Assembly (NCBI GenBank): GCA_003560175.1
Contig: PWIZ01000340.1
Location: 1 to 9,259, forward strand
Direction of reading: 5' to 3'
Origin: Halomonas sp.
Lineage (GTDB): Bacteria; Pseudomonadota; Gammaproteobacteria; Pseudomonadales; Halomonadaceae
DNA length: 9,259 bases
Part shown: in pieces, positions 1-6,165 of the stretch
Layout: every line of letters begins with the position of its first letter
Numbering within the stretch: the stretch's first letter is position 1
Notes under the pieces: generated by a model
Told to the model about the DNA's origin: nothing
The model's database searches: none
What the model saw: only the letters and a program-made list of their open reading frames with translations
Program-made: the position numbers and the translations under genes

Positions 1-566
1 ACGGTGCGCTCGTCCAGGGCGGTGACGCTCTCCACGTCGGCGTAGTAGGCGCCATAGAAGGGGTTGCCCTGCTCGGTAAGCAGCTCGAAGCTGTAGACGA
101 CATCATGGGCGGTGACCGGCTCGCCGTCCTGGAAGCGCGCCTCGGGGCGCAGGTCGAACTCGATCCAGGTGCGCTCGGGGTCCAGGCGCATGCCCTCGGC
201 GAGCAGGCCGTAGACCGAGAAGGGCTCGCCCGGGTTGCCCTCCACCAGGGTGTCGTAGATCTCGAAGAGCCCCGCTGCCGGGGTGCCGCGAATGATGAAG
301 GGGTTGGTGGAGTCGAAGCTACCGCCCACCGCCGCCTGGGTCAGGGTGCCGCCGCTTGGCGCCTCGGGATTGACGTGGGGGAAGTGGGCAAAGCCTTCCG
401 GTAGTTCCGGCTCGTCATACAGCGCCAGCCCATGAACGGTAGGCACCTCGACGGACGAGGCTGCCGCTGCCTGGGTGGTCCAGAGGACGGCTGTCAGGGC
501 GATCGGTAGCAGGCAAGCCGTGGCGGCACGAACGGCCGGTGCAGGGCGGCGCGGGGCTTGGGGCAT
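1..566 (-). CDS. YejA-like extracellular peptide-binding protein (ABC transporter family 5), partial: C-terminus beyond window
   Basis: This is the N-terminal 188 codons of a periplasmic solute-binding protein of the peptide/nickel family 5 (SBP_bac_5), which would deliver oligopeptides to an inner-membrane ABC importer. A basic N-terminus and hydrophobic stretch (about residues 1-36, ending TQAAAA) look like a Sec signal peptide; there is no lipobox cysteine. HGLALYDEPELPEGFAHF (45-62) followed by VNPEAPSGG resembles the mature N-terminus of E. coli YejA. YDTLVEGNPGEP (104-115) and ARFQDGEPVTAHDVVYSF (143-160) are typical family 5 motifs. I chose the ATG at 566 because AAGGA sits 8 nt upstream of it; an in-frame ATG at 575 has that element overlapping its start codon. 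The rest of the gene, and any permease genes, lie to the left of the window. The YejA subgroup is inferred from a short region, so no symbol is given. Confidence 0.85.
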   Translation of the reverse strand, partial: MPQAPRRPAPAVRAATACLLPIALTAVLWTTQAAAASSVEVPTVHGLALYDEPELPEGFAHFPHVNPEAPSGGTLTQAAVGGSFDSTNPFIIRGTPAAGLFEIYDTLVEGNPGEPFSVYGLLAEGMRLDPERTWIEFDLRPEARFQDGEPVTAHDVVYSFELLTEQGNPFYGAYYADVESVTALDERT

Positions 567-682
567 CGGCGACATCCTTGGTCGGTGGCGGCCGGCCCTC
601 GCTGGGACCGGTATCAATCGGCCAATAAGTTGTCAGGCCCTTGGCGGCTTGGCAAGCGTTCCCGACACCCCTCCTGCCTCGA

Positions 683-1879
683 CTAGCGGTAGGCGAGGCT
701 CTGGCGGGGCAGGTCGATCACCTGGCCCGGCTGAAGCACGTCGCCGTTCAGGTCGTTGACCTGACGAATCTGAGAGACGCTGACGCCCTGGCGGGAGGCG
801 ATCGCCGAAAGACTGTCGCCGCTCTGCACCACGTAGCTGCCTTCGCCGCTGCCGGACGGCGAGGAGGGCGTTTCCAGGCGGGCCATCAGGGTGTCGGCGC
901 GGTCGATGGGTACCAGCAGGACCCGCGCCTGACCGGGGTGAGCGGTGCCGTTACTGAGGGCGGGATTGAGCGCGGCCAGCTCACCACGGCTGGCGCCGGA
1001 GAGGCGGGCGGCTTCGTCCAGGCCAAGCGGGCGGTAGACGGGGATCTTGGCAAAGGCCGGCGCGTCCTCGATGTCGGGAAGGGCGACCTGGTATTTGTCA
1101 GGATCGTTGATGATGGCGGAGATAGCCTTGAGCTTGGGGACGTAGTTCATGGTCTCCCGGGGCAGGCTGAGGCTCCAGTAGTCACCACCGTTGCCGCTGG
1201 AGGCGGCGTTGCGGCGCGCCCGGTTCACGGTGCCGGCGCCGGCGTTATAGGCGGCCAGCGACAGCTCCAGGTCGCCCTCGTACCACTGGTCGGCCTGCAG
1301 CTCGATGTAATCCAGGGCGGCGCGGGTCGAGGCCACCACGTCGAGGCGGCCATCGTAGCCGCGTGCTCGACGCAGGCCCAGGGCGTCGCCGGTGCCGGGC
1401 ATGAATTGCCAGAGGCCGGCGGCGCCACGATGGCTGCGGGCGGTGGGGTCGAAGGAGCTCTCCACAAAGGGGATCAGGGCGATCTCGCCGGGCAGGCCGC
1501 GCTCCTCGACCTGCTCGACGATCCACGCCAGCCACGGGCGGGCACGTTCGGTGATCTCGACGATGTTGTGGGGGCTTGCGCGGTAGTGGTCGATCCACTG
1601 CTGGACCCGCGGTTCGTCCAGGCTATCCTGCCACTGGAGGCTGGCGCGCAGCCGGCTCCAGGCGTCGCGCGGTTCCAAGGCCAAGGCATCCCAGAAGTGC
1701 TGCTCGGCCGGCAATCGAACGGCCTGAGTCGTGGACGGTGAGGCGAACTGGGCGTTCTTGCGCTGCTCGGAGCTGAGCGTGGCGGCCTGGCTGTAGACGC
1801 CGCTGGCTAGCAGCGAGCCGATCAGTGCAGCGATGCTGGTAAAACCGATCAGCATGCGTCGTTTCGTATGGTAGGTCAT
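683..1879 (-). CDS. mltD: Membrane-bound lytic murein transglycosylase D (SLT domain plus LysM)
   Basis: Lytic transglycosylases cleave the MurNAc-GlcNAc bond of peptidoglycan, leaving 1,6-anhydromuramyl ends. The 398-aa product has a hydrophobic N-terminal segment (about 9-30) and an SLT catalytic domain (about 110-260). The domain shows IPFVESSFDP with the predicted catalytic Glu140, GAAGLWQFMPGTG (152-164) and LSLAAYNAGAGTV (207-219). A clear LysM peptidoglycan-binding module lies at 348-390 (YVVQSGDSLSAIA). A degenerate LysM-like stretch at about 278-324 probably matches the first LysM of E. coli MltD (452 aa). Unlike E. coli MltD, the signal region (LLASGVYSQAA) has no lipobox cysteine, so it may be periplasmic or anchored by the uncleaved helix. 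The ATG at 1879 lies 11 nt from AGGAGG; TTG at 1885 lies 5 nt from it and is a possible alternative start. It lies 76 nt downstream of gloB on the same strand. Confidence 0.95.
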   Translation of the reverse strand: MTYHTKRRMLIGFTSIAALIGSLLASGVYSQAATLSSEQRKNAQFASPSTTQAVRLPAEQHFWDALALEPRDAWSRLRASLQWQDSLDEPRVQQWIDHYRASPHNIVEITERARPWLAWIVEQVEERGLPGEIALIPFVESSFDPTARSHRGAAGLWQFMPGTGDALGLRRARGYDGRLDVVASTRAALDYIELQADQWYEGDLELSLAAYNAGAGTVNRARRNAASSGNGGDYWSLSLPRETMNYVPKLKAISAIINDPDKYQVALPDIEDAPAFAKIPVYRPLGLDEAARLSGASRGELAALNPALSNGTAHPGQARVLLVPIDRADTLMARLETPSSPSGSGEGSYVVQSGDSLSAIASRQGVSVSQIRQVNDLNGDVLQPGQVIDLPRQSLAYR

Positions 1880-1903
1880 CCGCAAGAATTCCTCCTGGTC
1901 GTG

Positions 1904-1934
1904 TGCGGTCCCGCCGACAGCGGGAAAAACCGCA
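1904..1934. repeat. Interrupted hairpin in the gloB-mltD spacer
   Basis: Outer arms TGCGGT (1904-1909) and ACCGCA (1929-1934) enclose an inner stem CCCGC (1910-1914) / GCGGG (1920-1924) with a CGACA loop and a four-base bulge on one side. On the mltD-coding strand the T-rich bulge falls inside the structure rather than after it, so this is not a normal intrinsic terminator for gloB. It may be a processing or partial termination structure in the leader before the mltD ribosome-binding site. The base pairing is visible; any role is inferred. Confidence 0.4.
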
Positions 1935-1955
1935 TGACGTCCAATCGGGGCAAGG

Positions 1956-2723
1956 TCAAAAACTGTCTTTCCAGCTGCGCAGCGTGGCAAGGGTGTCCAC
2001 GTCGCTGCTGGTGTCACCATGGGCCGAAGCGGCCTGGCGTACGCCGGCATCGTGACAGCGCAGGAAAGGATTGATGCGCTTTTCACGGGTCAGAGAACTC
2101 GGCAGCGTTGGGCGGTCGAGCTCTCTGGCGCGCTGGCACTCTTCCATTGCCGTGGTCACATCCGGATTGTGGGGATCCGCGGCCAACGCGAAGCGCAGGT
2201 TGGCCACAGTGTATTCGTGGGCGGCGAACACCAGACTGTCGTCGGGCAGCGCCGCCAGCTTGCCGAGGGAGTCGTGCATCTGTTCGGGGGTGCCCTCGAA
2301 CAGCCTACCGCAGCCGGCGCTGAAGAGGGCGTCACCGCAAAACAGCAGCGGCGGAATACCCGCGGTGAAGAAGGCGATATGATCAAGGGTGTGCCCCGGC
2401 ACCTCAAACACCTCGAACAAGCGTCCCATGGCGCGGAATTCGTCACCCTGGCCGACTCGTTCGTCGATGCCGGCGATCTCGGGATTGTGGGGGCCGATGA
2501 CCCGTGGCGAATAGCGCTCGACCAGGGTCGCCAGGCCGCCGGTGTGATCCTGGTGGTGGTGGGTGATCAGCACCGTGGAGAGGGTCAGTCCCTCACGTTC
2601 GATCAGCTCGACCACCGGGGCCGCATCACCCGGGTCGACCACGCAGATGTCGGAACTCGTATCCTGGCGCAGGAGCCAGATATAGTTGTCGCCAAACGCG
2701 GGTATCGGTGTCACGCTCAACAT
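1956..2723 (-). CDS. gloB: Hydroxyacylglutathione hydrolase (glyoxalase II)
   Basis: GloB hydrolyses S-D-lactoylglutathione to D-lactate and glutathione, completing methylglyoxal detoxification in the cytoplasm. The 255-aa product matches the family length. It begins MLSVTPIPAFGDNYIW, the usual N-terminus, and carries the binuclear metal motif THHHQDH (H55, H57, D59, H60). Further predicted ligands are H111 (VPGHTLDH), D131 (FCGDALFSAGCGR) and H169 (AAHEYT). The C-terminal LPSSLTREKRINPFLR (207-222) carries the basic residues that bind glutathione in this family. An in-frame ATG at 2747 would add eight residues, but only the ATG at 2723 has a recognisable AGGA upstream (about 10 nt) and gives the canonical N-terminus. 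It is divergent from yafS across 68 nt and followed by mltD, as in E. coli and Pseudomonas. Confidence 0.97.
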   Translation of the reverse strand: MLSVTPIPAFGDNYIWLLRQDTSSDICVVDPGDAAPVVELIEREGLTLSTVLITHHHQDHTGGLATLVERYSPRVIGPHNPEIAGIDERVGQGDEFRAMGRLFEVFEVPGHTLDHIAFFTAGIPPLLFCGDALFSAGCGRLFEGTPEQMHDSLGKLAALPDDSLVFAAHEYTVANLRFALAADPHNPDVTTAMEECQRARELDRPTLPSSLTREKRINPFLRCHDAGVRQAASAHGDTSSDVDTLATLRSWKDSF

Positions 2724-2769
2724 GGTCAAGGCGTCCTGAATGGGCATGAACGGGTCGCAAAATCCGCCC

Positions 2770-2798
2770 AGAATGGAGGAGCCTGCTGTCGATGTCAA
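2770..2798 (-). promoter_or_regulatory. Candidate sigma-70 promoter of gloB overlapping the yafS start codon
   Basis: On the minus strand a perfect TTGACA (2798-2793) is followed by a 17-nt spacer and CATTCT (2775-2770, 3/6 match to the -10 consensus), giving a leader of roughly 40 nt before the gloB ATG. The -35 overlaps the ATGTCAA start of yafS on the other strand, and the -10 lies at the yafS Shine-Dalgarno (GGAGGA, 2775-2780). If real, RNA polymerase at gloB would occupy the yafS translation start region. The -10 is poor, so confidence is limited. Confidence 0.4.
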
Positions 2799-3595
2799 TT
2801 TCCCCCTCGGTTTCGTCTCTTGCCGCGCTGGTGCGCGAGGGCCGTCGCTTCTGGGCCACCCCCGGGGGCCAGGCGGTTCGCCAGGCCGAGCGCGCCTGCC
2901 TGGGGCCGGCCTGTGAGCGGCTGTTCGGCGTTCACAGCCTCGAGCTCGGCCTGGGTGGGGCACTGGCGGACATGTGCCCGGTGCGCCACCCCATGGCCTG
3001 GGCCCCGACCCGGGAACTGGCGGAACACTCGGCCACCCTGGTCTGCTCCCCGGAGACGCTGCCCCTGCCCGATGGCTGTCTGAATCTGGTGGTGATCCAT
3101 CACCTGCTGGAGGTGGCACCCGACCCCCATCGTACGCTGCAGGAGGCTGCCCGAGTGACCCGTGATGACGGGCGGCTGATCATCTTCGGCTGGATGCCGT
3201 TCTCGGCGGGGGGGCTGCCCCGGGTGCTGCCCGGTCGTCGGCGGCGCCTGCCCTGGTGCGGCCACTGGCGTACCCCGGCACGCCTGCGCGACTGGCTGAC
3301 ATTTGTGGACTTCGAGATCGAGCGGGTAGACTACTGCGGCTTTCATCTTCCCGGCACGCTTCCCTGCAATGCGGCCCTGGAGACCCTCGGGCGGCGGCAC
3401 AACCTGCCGCTGGGCGACAGCTTCATGATTCAGGCGACCCGACGCCCACAGCTGGCGCAGAGCCGGGGATCGCGGCTTGGCTTCGCCAGGCCTATCGGCG
3501 GTTCCGCCCTGGGCGCCACCCGTTTGGGCCAGTCGCGGTTCCCGTCCGAGCCACACCATCCCAACGATCAGAAAAGGGTGACAGAGGTTGACTGA
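2792..3595 (+). CDS. yafS: YafS-like SAM-dependent methyltransferase-fold protein
   Basis: This is a 267-aa class I methyltransferase-fold protein in the place of E. coli yafS, between gloB and rnhA. The substrate is unknown. Visible fold elements are a degenerate motif [14 protein letters not shown] (49-61), in place of the usual D/ExGxGxG loop; [18 protein letters not shown] (90-107), the acidic-turn and strand-4 region; and [17 protein letters not shown] (118-134). After about residue 215 the protein becomes a basic, Gly/Ser/Arg-rich tail that includes GATR (241-244), a motif I also recall near the C-terminus of E. coli YafS. The ATG at 2792 has GGAGGA 11 nt upstream. Its last eight bases overlap rnhA, so the two are probably co-translated. 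A weak plus-strand promoter (CTGAAT, 16 nt, CAAAAT, 2736-2763) may serve it. The fold is fairly certain, the activity is not. Confidence 0.85.
   Translation: MSISPSVSSLAALVREGRRFWATPGGQAVRQAERACLGPACERLFGVHSLELGLGGALADMCPVRHPMAWAPTRELAEHSATLVCSPETLPLPDGCLNLVVIHHLLEVAPDPHRTLQEAARVTRDDGRLIIFGWMPFSAGGLPRVLPGRRRRLPWCGHWRTPARLRDWLTFVDFEIERVDYCGFHLPGTLPCNAALETLGRRHNLPLGDSFMIQATRRPQLAQSRGSRLGFARPIGGSALGATRLGQSRFPSEPHHPNDQKRVTEVD
3574..3590 (+). promoter_or_regulatory. Ribosome-binding site selecting a TTG start for rnhA
   Basis: AAGGG at 3574-3578 lies 9 nt before TTG at 3588-3590. There is no ATG in the rnhA frame ahead of the conserved [12 protein letters not shown] motif. The only other credible starts are two GTG codons just before that motif, which would leave about four or five residues before the first catalytic aspartate. 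The TTG sits inside the last codons of yafS, so reinitiation by ribosomes finishing yafS is likely. Confidence 0.6.
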
Positions 3596-4079
3596 GACGC
3601 TGACTGAGAAGGTTGCCGAGGCAGGGGCCGATGCCCTGCCCGAGGTGGTGATCTATACCGACGGCGCCTGCCGCGGCAACCCCGGCCCCGGCGGCTGGGG
3701 CGCTCTGCTCAAGAGCGGACAGCACGACAAGACCTTGAACGGCTTTGAGGCCCGCACCACCAACAACCGGATGGAGCTGATGGCGGCGATCATGTCGCTA
3801 CGCGAGCTCAAGCGCCCCTGCCGCGTCCAGCTGTGGACCGACTCCGAGTACCTGCGTCGCGGCATCACCGAGTGGATCCACAACTGGGTCAAGCGCGGCT
3901 GGAAGACGGCCGGCAAGCAGCCGGTGAAGAATGCCGAACTGTGGCGCGAGCTGCTCGAGGAGACCCACCGGCACCAGATCGAGTGGCACTGGGTCAAGGG
4001 ACATAGCGGGCACCCCGGCAACGAGCGTGCCGACCAGCTGGCCAATGAGGCCATCGATGAGGCTCGCACCCGAGCCTGA
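3588..4079 (+). CDS. rnhA: Ribonuclease HI
   Basis: RNase HI cleaves the RNA strand of RNA-DNA hybrids, removing R-loops and primers. The 163-aa product is close to the E. coli enzyme (155 aa), with an extra N-terminal extension of about 15 residues. All catalytic positions are present: D25 ([18 protein letters not shown]), E63 ([12 protein letters not shown]), D85 ([12 protein letters not shown]) and D149, with the flexible-loop H139 in [18 protein letters not shown]. The basic handle region [20 protein letters not shown] (96-115) is also intact. Translation most likely begins at TTG (3588), overlapping yafS by 8 nt. It is followed on the same strand by dnaQ after 132 nt; in E. coli these two genes are divergent. 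A 7-bp inverted repeat covers the last codons and ends at the first base of the stop. Confidence 0.97.
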   Translation: MTETLTEKVAEAGADALPEVVIYTDGACRGNPGPGGWGALLKSGQHDKTLNGFEARTTNNRMELMAAIMSLRELKRPCRVQLWTDSEYLRRGITEWIHNWVKRGWKTAGKQPVKNAELWRELLEETHRHQIEWHWVKGHSGHPGNERADQLANEAIDEARTRA

Positions 4080-4124
4080 GCCGGTCGACGTTGCCATTCT
4101 TCTGATCAAGCCTCAACGAGGCTC
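4060..4124. repeat. Clustered inverted repeats at the rnhA 3' end and in the rnhA-dnaQ spacer
   Basis: AGGCTCG (4060-4066) pairs perfectly with CGAGCCT (4071-4077) around a CACC loop at the rnhA stop. AGCCTC (4109-4114) pairs with GAGGCT (4118-4123) around AAC. Because the arms are related, GAGCCT at 4072-4077 can pair either with 4060-4065 or with AGGCTC at 4119-4124, giving mutually exclusive folds. A further short hairpin, TCGGC-TTC-GCCGA, lies at 4143-4155. None is followed directly by a T-run. The pairing is seen in the sequence; a regulatory role is inference. Confidence 0.5.
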
Positions 4125-4174
4125 TCGGCTACCTGTGGGAGATCGGCTTCGCCGAGCGAATAGTGCCGCAGGCG

Positions 4175-4189
4175 CCCCCCCTTTTTTTT
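4175..4189 (+). repeat. C7T8 homopolymer tract upstream of dnaQ
   Basis: Seven C followed by eight T lie 22 nt before the dnaQ ATG in otherwise mixed GC-rich sequence. The T8 run could end a transcript if one of the upstream hairpins counts as its stem, but the nearest clear stem ends 26 nt earlier. The tract is also a plausible slippage site. It is non-coding, so length changes would alter the leader rather than a protein. Confidence 0.5.
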
Positions 4190-4211
4190 ATCTTGAGGCA
4201 GAGAGTTCGCC

Positions 4212-4961
4212 ATGCGTCAGATCATTCTCGATACCGAGACCACCGGCATCGATCCCCGGGAAGGCCATCGCCTGATCGAGATCGGGGCGGTGGAGATGGT
4301 CAACCGCCGGCTCACCGGCAACACCTATCACCAGTACATCAACCCCGAGCGGGAGATCGAGGCCGAGGCCATCGGGGTGCACGGCATCACCGACGAGCGG
4401 GTGGCGGGCGAGCCGCTGTTTGCCGCGATTGCCGATGATTTCTGGGCCTTCATTGAAGGGGCCGAACTGGTTATCCATAACGCCCCCTTCGACGTCGGTT
4501 TCATCGACCACGAGTTAGAACGGCTCAACCGGGCGCGCGGTGAGCCGCACCTGGGACCGGTGGCGGCGCACTGCCGGATTCTCGACACCTTGGTGATGGC
4601 TCGGGACAAGCATCCTGGCCAACGCAACAGCCTCGACGCCTTGTGCAAGCGCTACGAGATCGACAACGGCCACCGGGTGCTGCACGGGGCCCTGCTGGAC
4701 GCCGAGATCCTCGCCGATGTCTATCTGGCGATGACCGGCGGCCAGACCGCGCTCTCCCTGGACGCCTCCGGCGTGGGAGATGACGGTGTGGCTGGCAGTG
4801 GCGGGATGGCGATTCGCCGTCTCACCCTGACACCGGGAAGCCTGACGGTGCTCTCCCCCAGCGAGCAGGAGTTGGCCGCTCATCGCGCCAAGCTGTCGCA
4901 CATCCGTGAGGCGGCCGGGGAGTGTCACTGGGATCGAATGGGCGAGGGAGTGCCACACTGA
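4212..4961 (+). CDS. dnaQ: DNA polymerase III epsilon subunit, 3'-5' proofreading exonuclease
   Basis: The epsilon subunit removes misincorporated nucleotides during replication, bound to alpha and theta in the polymerase III core. The 249-aa product is close to E. coli epsilon (243 aa). It is a DEDDh exonuclease: ExoI with D7 and E9 (ILDTETTG), ExoII with D94 (HNAPFDVGFIDHE) and ExoIII with H158 and D163 (LHGALLDAEILADVYLAMTGG). QTALSL (178-183) sits where E. coli epsilon has its beta-clamp-binding motif QTSMAF. Beyond it, a flexible linker (about 184-200) and the C-terminal segment (about 201-249, ending near ECHW) match the alpha-binding tail. The ATG at 4212 has AGAG-type purines 6-12 nt upstream. 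The stop overlaps the nudC start by one base. No strong promoter is evident in the 132-nt gap from rnhA. Confidence 0.97.
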   Translation: MRQIILDTETTGIDPREGHRLIEIGAVEMVNRRLTGNTYHQYINPEREIEAEAIGVHGITDERVAGEPLFAAIADDFWAFIEGAELVIHNAPFDVGFIDHELERLNRARGEPHLGPVAAHCRILDTLVMARDKHPGQRNSLDALCKRYEIDNGHRVLHGALLDAEILADVYLAMTGGQTALSLDASGVGDDGVAGSGGMAIRRLTLTPGSLTVLSPSEQELAAHRAKLSHIREAAGECHWDRMGEGVPH

Positions 4962-5731
4962 TGCTGCGCCGTGAGCTGCCCCTACAGGCGGCCGCAGGGC
5001 GGGTCATTCGCCTGGCCGAGGGCCGCATCGCGCCGGGTCCGGACGGTGACCTGCTGCAGCCGACGCAGCCCTGGACGACGGCGATGCAGCCGATCTGTTA
5101 CTGGAATGACGAGCCGGTGGCGCTGTCGCTGGAGGCGGCGCCAGATGAGGGCTGGCAGGATGGTCGCGGCTGGCTCGCGGCGCTCCCCGAGTCGCGCTTC
5201 GCCCTGCTCTCCACTGCCCTGCAGGTGGGTGCCTGGTTGCGCGATCACCGCTTCTGTGGCCGCTGCGGCGCCCCGGCCGAGCGTCTCGACGCCGAGTTCG
5301 CCATGCACTGCCACGGCTGCGGCCACCGCAACTATCCGCGCATCTCGCCGTGTATCATCACGCTGGTGACCCATGGTGATTCACTGCTGCTGGCGCGCAG
5401 TCCGCGCTTTCCGCCGCGGCGCTATTCGACCCTGGCCGGCTTTATCGAGCCCGGCGAGTCCGCCGAGGAGGCGGTGCGCCGCGAGGTCTTCGAGGAGGTG
5501 GGGCTGCAGGTGGGCAGGATTCGCTACTTTCGCAGCCAGGCCTGGCCCTTTCCCCACTCACTGATGCTGGGGTTCTTCGCCGAGGCGGCCAGCCGGCGGA
5601 TTCGTATCGATGGCTTGGAGATCGCCGATGCCGCCTGGTACTCGCCGCGGCGTCTGCCGTCGCTACCGCCGCTCTATTCGATTTCGAGAGCGCTGATCGA
5701 GACACACCTGGCCGAGGTGGCAGCGCGCTAG
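4961..5731 (+). CDS. nudC: NAD-capped RNA hydrolase / NADH pyrophosphatase NudC
   Basis: NudC removes the NAD cap from RNA 5' ends and hydrolyses NADH to NMNH and AMP. The 256-aa product matches E. coli NudC (257 aa). It has a variable N-terminal domain, a zinc ribbon with four cysteines (C99, C102, C117, C120) and a complete Nudix box beginning at G160 (GFIEPGESAEEAVRRE, then VFEEVGL), whose E175, E178 and E179 bind metal. The NADH-family signature downstream reads SQAWPFPHS (192-200); the usual form is SQPWPFPxS, so the first proline is replaced by alanine. The ATG shares its A with the last base of the dnaQ TGA (TGATG), and GAGGGAG lies about 10 nt upstream, indicating translational coupling. 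A strong hairpin follows 33 nt after the stop. Confidence 0.96.
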   Translation: MLRRELPLQAAAGRVIRLAEGRIAPGPDGDLLQPTQPWTTAMQPICYWNDEPVALSLEAAPDEGWQDGRGWLAALPESRFALLSTALQVGAWLRDHRFCGRCGAPAERLDAEFAMHCHGCGHRNYPRISPCIITLVTHGDSLLLARSPRFPPRRYSTLAGFIEPGESAEEAVRREVFEEVGLQVGRIRYFRSQAWPFPHSLMLGFFAEAASRRIRIDGLEIADAAWYSPRRLPSLPPLYSISRALIETHLAEVAAR

Positions 5732-5764
5732 CGTCAGAAGGCTCGAAGCGTAAGGCCATAAAAG

Positions 5765-5794
5765 CCTTCGGGCCGCCTGCTGGCGGCCCGAAGG
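5765..5794. terminator. Intrinsic terminator between convergent nudC and the SCP2 gene
   Basis: A perfect 13-bp stem (CCTTCGGGCCGCC, 5765-5777, with GGCGGCCCGAAGG, 5782-5794) closes a TGCT loop. On the minus strand the stem is followed after one base by TTTT, so it fits best as the terminator of the SCP2 gene, whose stop is 21 nt before it. On the plus strand no T-run follows, but the stem is strong enough that it may also limit nudC readthrough. Confidence 0.8.
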
Positions 5795-5815
5795 GAGTGA
5801 GTCCTGCAGCAAGGC

Positions 5816-6127
5816 TCAGCCAGAGGGGAACAGGCTGGTCAGTTTGGTGGCCAGCATGACGTTGCCGGTGGCCTTGAGCTTGCCGGTCATGAAGGCGGTC
5901 ATGCCTTTGATCTCGCCGTCCATGATCCCCTTGAGGGTATCGGTGCTCATGCTCAGGCTGACGGAGGGATCGTCATGCTCGCCCTCCTGAACCTGCAGGG
6001 TTCCGTCCTTGATCACTAGGTAGTGGCTGCCGGCATCGCTGAAGTGAAACTGGAAGATATCATCCATGTCCTGGGCGGACTGGGCGTCGAAACGGGACTG
6101 CAGTTTATCGAGGGTAGAGAGACTCAT
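5816..6127 (-). CDS. SCP2 sterol-binding domain family small protein (putative lipid carrier)
   Basis: This is a 103-aa stand-alone SCP2-domain protein. Family members have a hydrophobic cavity that binds fatty acids, acyl-CoA or sterol-like lipids; the bacterial ligand is generally unknown. The pattern is typical: YLVIKDGTLQVQEG (36-49), then DPSVSLSMSTDTLKGIMDG (53-71) and an amphipathic C-terminal stretch, MTAFMTGKLKATGNVMLATK (76-95), ending LTSLF. There is no signal peptide, so it is probably cytoplasmic. The ATG at 6127 has GGAG 5 nt upstream; an upstream in-frame ATG (6163) would add twelve residues without a clear ribosome-binding site. It is transcribed convergently to nudC and divergently from sohB. 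A promoter-like sequence with an embedded palindrome lies 39-67 nt upstream of the start. The family call is firm; the physiological role is not known. Confidence 0.88.
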   Translation of the reverse strand: MSLSTLDKLQSRFDAQSAQDMDDIFQFHFSDAGSHYLVIKDGTLQVQEGEHDDPSVSLSMSTDTLKGIMDGEIKGMTAFMTGKLKATGNVMLATKLTSLFPSG

Positions 6128-6165
6128 CGGGGCTCCTGGCAGGATAGGACTGAAGGTTGCCACTC

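Noticed and set aside
610..636. CTGACA and GATACC as a promoter for the YejA-like gene (minus strand)
   Set aside because: The hexamers are 15 nt apart and the -10 matches only 3/6. The 116-nt gap between mltD and this gene shows neither a convincing promoter nor a terminator.
641..1741. 366-aa open frame on the plus strand opposite mltD
   Set aside because: It is antisense to the complete MltD coding region. It is low-complexity Gly/Ala/Val-rich with no family signature, as expected for a shadow frame.
2019..3083. 354-aa plus-strand frame across gloB into yafS
   Set aside because: It covers two well-supported genes in the wrong frame or strand and has no coherent domain.
2795..3559. 254-aa minus-strand frame opposite yafS
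   Set aside because: It is antisense to the YafS-like gene, whose start, ribosome-binding site and conserved position support the plus strand.
4143..4189. Rho-independent terminator of rnhA ending in T8
   Set aside because: The nearest clear stem (TCGGC-TTC-GCCGA) ends 26 nt before the T-run and no GC stem abuts the Ts, so I did not call a terminator.
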